This document shows positions 59,015-64,000 of a DNA stretch of 64,000 nt, piece by piece; position 1 is the stretch's first letter, and each line of letters opens with the position of its first letter. The stretch comes from Myxococcus stipitatus (GTDB taxonomy: Bacteria; Myxococcota; Myxococcia; Myxococcales; Myxococcaceae), in the NCBI RefSeq assembly GCF_021412625.1, contig NZ_JAKCFI010000008.1:124001-188000 (forward strand). The letters are read 5' to 3'. Under the pieces are notes generated by a model. That model saw only the letters and a list, made by a program, of their open reading frames with translations. It had not been told where the DNA came from and did not search any database. The translations under genes were made by a program, and so were the position numbers.

Positions 59015-61423
59015 TTATTCCGAACGAAGCGCGATGATGGGGTCCACCCGCGTGGCGCGCCGCGCCGGCAGCCACGTCGCCAGCAACGCCACGCCGCTCA
59101 GCAGCGCCGCCACGCCGACGAAGGTCCACGGGTCGTACGCCGTCACGCCGTACAGCAGCGAGCCCAGGAAGCGCGCCAGCGCCAGGGACAACACCAGCCC
59201 CAGGGCCACGCCCAGCCCCGCGAGGCCCATTCCCTGGCGGAGCACCAACGCCAGCACGTCGCCGCGCGCCGCGCCCAGCGCCATGCGGATGCCCATCTCC
59301 CGCGTGCGCTGCGCCACCGAATAGCCGATGACGCCCGCCAGCCCCAGCGCCGCCAGCAGCAGCGCGGTGCCCGCGAACAGCCCCATCAGCAGCGCGGACA
59401 GCCGGCGCGAGCCGATGGACTCGTCCACCAGCCGGGTCAGCGGCGCCACGGCGAACAGCGGCACGTCCCGGTCCAGCTCCCGCAGCGCCGCCTCGATGGC
59501 CGGGCGCAGGGCCTCCACGGGGCCCGACTTCGCCCGCACCACCAGCCCCAGGAAGGCGCTGGGGGCCGCGTCGAGCGACCAGTAGGCGGCGGGCCTCGAG
59601 ACATCCTCCAGTCCCTCTTCGCGCAGGTCATCGACGATGCCGACCACCGTCGACCAGTGCGTCCTCGGCTCGAGGGACAGGCGCTGGCCCAGCGCGTTGC
59701 CCTGGGGCCAGTAGACGTCCGCGAAGCGTTTGTTGATGACGACCTCCGACGGCTGGCCCAGCTCGCCGATGCCCTGGTGCAGCCGCCCCTGGAGCAGCTT
59801 CACGCCCAACGTGCGCAGGTAGTCCGGGCTCGCCAGCCGGAAGCTCACCTCGGGGAGGATTTCTCCCGGCGGCCGGGGACGGCTCTCGAACTCCAGCCCC
59901 CGGAAGGTGAGCCCGCCCAGCGGCAGCAGGTTGGTGAGCCCCACGGACTCCACGCCGGGCAGCGCCTGGAGCTTCTCCAACAGCTGACGCTGGAAGGCCA
60001 GCTTCCGCGAATCCTCCGCGTAGCGCACGTCCGGCAGGGTGAGGCGTCCGGTGAGGACACCCTCGGGGACGAAGCCCGCGTCCTGCGACAGCAACGCCAC
60101 CAGGCTCTTGCCGAACAGCCCCGCCCCCACCAGCAGCACCAGCGCCAACGCCACCTGCCCCACCACCAGCCCCGAGCGCAGCTTCCCCGACCGCCTCCCT
60201 CCCGTCCCTCTCGAGCCCTCCCTCATCGCCGCGTTCAAGTCCGCGCGGCTCGCCTGCAGCGCCGGCACCAGCCCGAACAACACGCCCGACAACAGGCTCA
60301 CCCCCATCGTGAACGCCAGCGAGCGCCAGTCCAGCCTCACCTCCGCCGCCCTCGGCAACCCCTCCCCCACCAGCGCCAGCAACGCGTCCGTCCCCCACAG
60401 CGCCAGCAGCAGCCCCAGCCCTCCTCCCACCACCGACAGCACCAGGCTCTCCGTCAGGAACTGCGCCATCAACCGCCACCGCCCCGCCCCCAGCGCCGCT
60501 CGAATCGACACCTCCCGCTCCCTCGACGCCGCCCTCGCCAACAGCAGGTTCGCCACGCTGCTGCACGCCACCAGCAGCACGAACCCCACCGCTCCCAGCA
60601 GGAGCCACAGCGTCCCCTTCACGTCACCCACCATCCGGTCCTCCAGGGGGGTGACGTGCACGGACCAGCCGAGGCCCTTGTAGCGAGGCTCCGCCTCCTG
60701 CATCTCGCTCACGACGCGGTTCATGTCGGCGCGGGCCTGCTCCAGCGTCACGCCCGGCTTCATCCGGGCCACCATCGCCAGGAAGCGCGTGGTGCGCGAC
60801 GTGGCCTGCTCCTCCGTCGGGACGAAGGGCACGTAGAGGTCCACCCGCTCCGGGTACGCCGCCCGCGGGGGGAGCACGCCCACCACCGTGTACGACTCAC
60901 CATTCAACTGGAGGGACTTGCCCAGCACGGCCGGGTCCTGCGCGAAGTGCGCGCGCCACGCCTTGTGCGTGAGCACCACCACCTTGTCGCGCCCCGGCGA
61001 GTTCTCCTCCTCGGTGAAGCCCCGGCCAAGCATCGGCCGCACCCCGAGCGTGGTCAGCCACGAGGCCGAAATTCTCGCCACGCCGAAGCGCTGCGCGGCG
61101 CCGCCATCGGTGAGCGTCATGTCCTTCCAGGTGTACACACCCGCGGAGTCGAAGACGCGGGAGCGGTCGCGGAAATCCTGGTACTCCAAGACGGAGACGG
61201 AGATGGCCTTCAGGCGCGCGATGTCGATATCGCTGGTGAGGTGGACCAGCCGGTCCGGCGCCTCGAAGGCCGGAGGCCGGAGGAGCACGCCGTTCACCAC
61301 GCTGAACACGGCGCTGTTGGCGCCGACCCCCAGGGCCAACGCCAACACCGCCACCAGCGTGAAGCCCGGGCTCTTGCGCAGGGAACGAAGCGCGAAGCGG
61401 AAGTTCTGTAGCAGGGTTTCCAT
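59015..61423 (-). CDS. ADOP/MacB-type ABC permease B
   Basis: The 802-residue protein has the ADOP layout: an anchor (SPGFTLVAVLALALGVGANSAVFSVVNGVLL), a MacB-type periplasmic domain (about 50-260), a central FtsX block (about 270-410), a second periplasmic domain and a terminal FtsX block ending LATWLPARRATRVDPIIALRSE. It is a close paralogue of permease A; within the central block the DNA is identical for 542 bp (60092-60633). Periplasmic domains differ, so the two may recognise different ligands. ATG 61423 follows GGAGAC, 11 bp after the permease A stop. Confidence 0.92.
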   Translation of the reverse strand: METLLQNFRFALRSLRKSPGFTLVAVLALALGVGANSAVFSVVNGVLLRPPAFEAPDRLVHLTSDIDIARLKAISVSVLEYQDFRDRSRVFDSAGVYTWKDMTLTDGGAAQRFGVARISASWLTTLGVRPMLGRGFTEEENSPGRDKVVVLTHKAWRAHFAQDPAVLGKSLQLNGESYTVVGVLPPRAAYPERVDLYVPFVPTEEQATSRTTRFLAMVARMKPGVTLEQARADMNRVVSEMQEAEPRYKGLGWSVHVTPLEDRMVGDVKGTLWLLLGAVGFVLLVACSSVANLLLARAASREREVSIRAALGAGRWRLMAQFLTESLVLSVVGGGLGLLLALWGTDALLALVGEGLPRAAEVRLDWRSLAFTMGVSLLSGVLFGLVPALQASRADLNAAMREGSRGTGGRRSGKLRSGLVVGQVALALVLLVGAGLFGKSLVALLSQDAGFVPEGVLTGRLTLPDVRYAEDSRKLAFQRQLLEKLQALPGVESVGLTNLLPLGGLTFRGLEFESRPRPPGEILPEVSFRLASPDYLRTLGVKLLQGRLHQGIGELGQPSEVVINKRFADVYWPQGNALGQRLSLEPRTHWSTVVGIVDDLREEGLEDVSRPAAYWSLDAAPSAFLGLVVRAKSGPVEALRPAIEAALRELDRDVPLFAVAPLTRLVDESIGSRRLSALLMGLFAGTALLLAALGLAGVIGYSVAQRTREMGIRMALGAARGDVLALVLRQGMGLAGLGVALGLVLSLALARFLGSLLYGVTAYDPWTFVGVAALLSGVALLATWLPARRATRVDPIIALRSE
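60092..60633. repeat. 542-bp identical block, copy in permease B
   Basis: Every base matches 62515-63056 at a constant offset of 2423. It covers the central FtsX helices. The identity includes synonymous positions, and sequence on both sides diverges quickly, so recent gene conversion or selection at DNA level is indicated. Confidence 0.9.
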
Positions 61424-61434
61424 GTCGTCTCCGC

Positions 61435-63852
61435 CTACTCCGCTCGCAGCGCGATGATGGGGTCCACGCGCGTGGCCCGCCGCGCCGGCAGCCACGTCGC
61501 CAGCAACGCCACGCCGCTCAGCAGCGCCGCCACGCCGACGAAGGTCCACGGGTCATACGCCGTCACGCCGTACAGCAGCGCGCGCAGCAGGTGCGCCAGC
61601 GCCAGGGACAGCCCCAATCCCACCGCCACGCCCAGCCCCGCGAGGCCCATTCCCTGGCGGAGCACCAACGCCAGCACGTCTCCACGGGCCGCGCCCAGCG
61701 CCATGCGGATGCCCATCTCCCGCGTGCGCTGCGCCACCGAGTAGCCGATGACGCCCGCCAGCCCCAACGCCGCCAGCAGCAGCGCGGTGCCCGCGAACAG
61801 CCCCATCAACAGCGCGGACAGGCGCCGGGTTCCGATGGAGTCATCCACCAGCCGCGACAGCGGCGCCACGCCGAACAGCGGCACGTCTGCGTCCACGCTG
61901 CGCAGCGCGCCCTCCACCGCCACGCGGAGGGAGTCGGGGCTCCCCGACTTCACCCTCACAGCGAGCGCCAGGTTCGTCCCGCCGAGCTGCTCGAGCGAAT
62001 AGTACGCGATGGGCACCATCGGCTTGTCCAGGGCCCACTCCCGCGCGTCGTCCACGATTCCCACCACCGTGGCCCACTGCGCGTCCGGCCAGTTCAACCG
62101 CAAGCGCTGGCCCAGCGCGTTGCCCTGGGGCCAGTACAGCTCCGCGAAGCGCTGGTTGATGACCACCGCCCACGCGGCGCCGGGGCCGTCCGTCGACTCC
62201 AGCATCCGCCCCTCGCGCAGCCGCACACGCAGCGCGCGCAGGTAGTCGGGGCTGACGGTCCGGAACTGCACCGCCGGCCATATCTCGTCGGGCCCCTTCG
62301 TCCGGCCCTCGATGGCGAAGCCGGAGGTCATCGAGCGCCCCAACGGCAGCAGGTTGGTGAGCCCCACGGACTCCACGCCAGGCAATGCCTGGAGCTTCTC
62401 CAACAGCTGACGCTGGAAGGCGACCTGCCGCTCCGCCGTGCCATGGGTCGTCTCCGGCAGGGAGAGCTGCGCGGTGAGCACGCCCTCGGGGTCGAAGCCC
62501 GCGTCCTGCGACAACAACGCCACCAGGCTCTTGCCGAACAGCCCCGCCCCCACCAGCAGCACCAGCGCCAACGCCACCTGCCCCACCACCAGCCCCGAGC
62601 GCAGCTTCCCCGACCGCCTCCCTCCCGTCCCTCTCGAGCCCTCCCTCATCGCCGCGTTCAAGTCCGCGCGGCTCGCCTGCAGCGCCGGCACCAGCCCGAA
62701 CAACACGCCCGACAACAGGCTCACCCCCATCGTGAACGCCAGCGAGCGCCAGTCCAGCCTCACCTCCGCCGCCCTCGGCAACCCCTCCCCCACCAGCGCC
62801 AGCAACGCGTCCGTCCCCCACAGCGCCAGCAGCAGCCCCAGCCCTCCTCCCACCACCGACAGCACCAGGCTCTCCGTCAGGAACTGCGCCATCAACCGCC
62901 ACCGCCCCGCCCCCAGCGCCGCTCGAATCGACACCTCCCGCTCCCTCGACGCCGCCCTCGCCAACAGCAGGTTCGCCACGCTGCTGCACGCCACCAGCAG
63001 CACGAACCCCACCGCTCCCAGCAGGAGCCACAGCGTCCCCTTCACGTCACCCACCACCTCGTCCTCGAGGGACGCCACGCCGATGGTGCGCTGCGAGGAG
63101 GCGTACTTCGGATGGCTCTCCGCCAGCTCCGCGGACACGCGCGCCAGGTCCTTCCGCGCGGACTCCAGCGTCACGCCCGGCTTCATCCGGGCCATCACGT
63201 CCAGGAAGCGCGTCTCCCGCTTCTCCTCGCCCGCGAGGTCTGGCGAGGGCGCGAAGGGCCGATAGAGGTCCATCCCCGCCGGATACACCACGCCGCGCGG
63301 CAGCACGCCCACCACGGTGTAGGGCACGCCATCCAGCTGGAGCGTGCGCCCGAGCACGCCCGGATCCTGCGAGAAGTACGTCCGCCAGGTCTGGTGCGTG
63401 AGCAGCACCACGCGGTCGCGGCCCGGCGTCTCCTCCTCCTCCGTGAAGTTGCGCCCCAGGGACGGCGTGACGCCCAGGGTAGGCAGGAAGGAGGCCGTGG
63501 CCTCCAGCACGCGCAGGTGCTGGGGCGTGTCCACGCCCGTCAGCGTCATGTCGTCGTCGGTGAAGGCCGCCACCGAGGAGAAGGCCCGCGTCAGGTCGCG
63601 GTACTCGCGGTACTCCACCACCGACGAGGACAACCCGAAGCGCTTCGCCTTCGCGAAGTCGTTGGACACGTCCACCAGCTGCTCCGGCGCCTCGAAGGGC
63701 GGCGGCCGGAGGAGCACCCCGTTGACGACACTGAAGACGGCCGTGTTCCCGCCGATGCCCAGCGCGAGCGCCAGCACCGCCACCAGCGCGAAGCCCGGGC
63801 TCTTGCGCAGCGAGCGCGAGGCGTGACGGAGGTCTTGGAGGAAGGTTTCCAT
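61435..63852 (-). CDS. ADOP/MacB-type ABC permease A
   Basis: The 805-residue protein is built like permease B: anchor SPGFALVAVLALALGIGGNTAVFSVVNGVLL, MacB-type domain, central FtsX block (about 265-430), second periplasmic domain and a terminal FtsX block ending LATWLPARRATRVDPIIALRAE. The first 260 residues differ from permease B while the central block is identical at DNA level and the C-terminal block nearly so. It is preceded, after 88 bp, by the end of an ABC ATPase gene on the same strand and is probably in the same operon. Confidence 0.92.
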   Translation of the reverse strand: METFLQDLRHASRSLRKSPGFALVAVLALALGIGGNTAVFSVVNGVLLRPPPFEAPEQLVDVSNDFAKAKRFGLSSSVVEYREYRDLTRAFSSVAAFTDDDMTLTGVDTPQHLRVLEATASFLPTLGVTPSLGRNFTEEEETPGRDRVVLLTHQTWRTYFSQDPGVLGRTLQLDGVPYTVVGVLPRGVVYPAGMDLYRPFAPSPDLAGEEKRETRFLDVMARMKPGVTLESARKDLARVSAELAESHPKYASSQRTIGVASLEDEVVGDVKGTLWLLLGAVGFVLLVACSSVANLLLARAASREREVSIRAALGAGRWRLMAQFLTESLVLSVVGGGLGLLLALWGTDALLALVGEGLPRAAEVRLDWRSLAFTMGVSLLSGVLFGLVPALQASRADLNAAMREGSRGTGGRRSGKLRSGLVVGQVALALVLLVGAGLFGKSLVALLSQDAGFDPEGVLTAQLSLPETTHGTAERQVAFQRQLLEKLQALPGVESVGLTNLLPLGRSMTSGFAIEGRTKGPDEIWPAVQFRTVSPDYLRALRVRLREGRMLESTDGPGAAWAVVINQRFAELYWPQGNALGQRLRLNWPDAQWATVVGIVDDAREWALDKPMVPIAYYSLEQLGGTNLALAVRVKSGSPDSLRVAVEGALRSVDADVPLFGVAPLSRLVDDSIGTRRLSALLMGLFAGTALLLAALGLAGVIGYSVAQRTREMGIRMALGAARGDVLALVLRQGMGLAGLGVAVGLGLSLALAHLLRALLYGVTAYDPWTFVGVAALLSGVALLATWLPARRATRVDPIIALRAE
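62515..63056. repeat. 542-bp identical block, copy in permease A
   Basis: This is the partner of 60092-60633. Sequence continues with two mismatches leftward to 62483 and diverges just past 63056. A second shared region, with scattered mismatches, covers the C-terminal FtsX segments (about 61442-61870 against 59028-59450). Confidence 0.9.
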
Positions 63853-63940
63853 GCGCGTGACGCCCCTACGGGGAAGAAGACGGACGACTCCCGTTCCCGC
63901 GCGCGGGGCGCGGGGCCGGGCCCCACCCTGCGACGAACGG

Positions 63941-64000
63941 TCAGCGGCGCTGCTCGTCCTGCACGATGCGGCCGTCGAAGAGGCTGACGGTGCGCGTGGC
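63941..64000 (-). CDS. C-terminal end of a MacB/LolD-type ABC ATPase
   Basis: Only the last 19 codons and the stop are inside the window. They read ATRTVSLFDGRIVQDEQRR, which matches the usual end of LolD/MacB-type ATPases (a hydrophobic strand, then DGRIV and an acidic turn). It lies 88 bp before permease A on the same strand, so it is very probably the ATPase partner of that permease and the upstream member of the operon. Confidence 0.8.
   Translation of the reverse strand, partial: ATRTVSLFDGRIVQDEQRR

Overview
The window looks like the chromosome of a myxobacterium of the Myxococcaceae (Myxococcus, Corallococcus or Pyxidicoccus type). The evidence is very high GC with a strong G/C bias in third codon positions, an unusual density of secreted lipoproteins with Asp/Gly/Ser-rich linkers, MYXO-CTERM sorting tails (glucoamylase-like protein at 45709-48282, degenerate form in the protease at 4688-5923), a chemotaxis-type CheR, an NtrC-type regulator and TonB/ABC export systems. 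No rRNA, tRNA, CRISPR array or insertion sequence was found. All assignments come from reading the translated sequence; no database was searched.

Layout. 1-4.7 kb: start of a lipoprotein gene, a HAD-type 5'-nucleotidase, a Cys4 zinc-ribbon protein, a very basic small protein, a DUF1361 membrane protein and a repeat-bearing gene-free stretch. 4.7-9.2 kb: leftward cell-surface genes (trypsin-like lipoprotein, membrane-anchored coiled protein, lipoproteins, one with a phospholipase A2-like His-Asp motif) and an orphan CheR. 9.3-16.8 kb: M3 peptidase, SpoIIIAA-like ATPase with an R3H domain, and a translationally coupled DUF1592/DUF1552 pair. 16.8-22.4 kb: two tandem CAP lipoproteins, two alpha/beta hydrolases, an FKBP lipoprotein and a DUF3445 heme N-demethylase-like enzyme. 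22.6-29.4 kb: a beta-helix lipoprotein paired with a diheme cytochrome, then a complete iron-type ABC importer operon closed by a terminator.

29.4-45.6 kb: small lipoproteins, an amidohydrolase, a MATE exporter, a double left-handed beta-helix protein, an M4 metalloprotease behind an AT-rich promoter island, a STAS-like protein, a coupled GRAS-like methyltransferase/CinA pair, a TonB-dependent receptor carrying its own TonB-C-like domain with a partner lipoprotein, a histone-H1-like basic protein and a protein ending in an L7/L12-like domain. 45.7-52.9 kb: MYXO-CTERM GH15 protein, small secreted proteins, an MBL-fold hydrolase divergent from a LysR regulator with a clear operator-like array, a decayed beta-propeller gene and a four-helix membrane protein behind a CRP-like palindrome.

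53.0-64.0 kb: one leftward gene set. It encodes the tail of an ABC ATPase, two paralogous large MacB/FtsX permeases sharing a 542-bp identical block, a LolD/MacB-type ATPase, a third permease, an NtrC-family regulator and a histidine kinase that has two membrane helices but almost no external sensor. This arrangement resembles Bce-type peptide sensing and detoxification modules, but with a sigma-54 regulator, and is the strongest candidate here for an unusual system.
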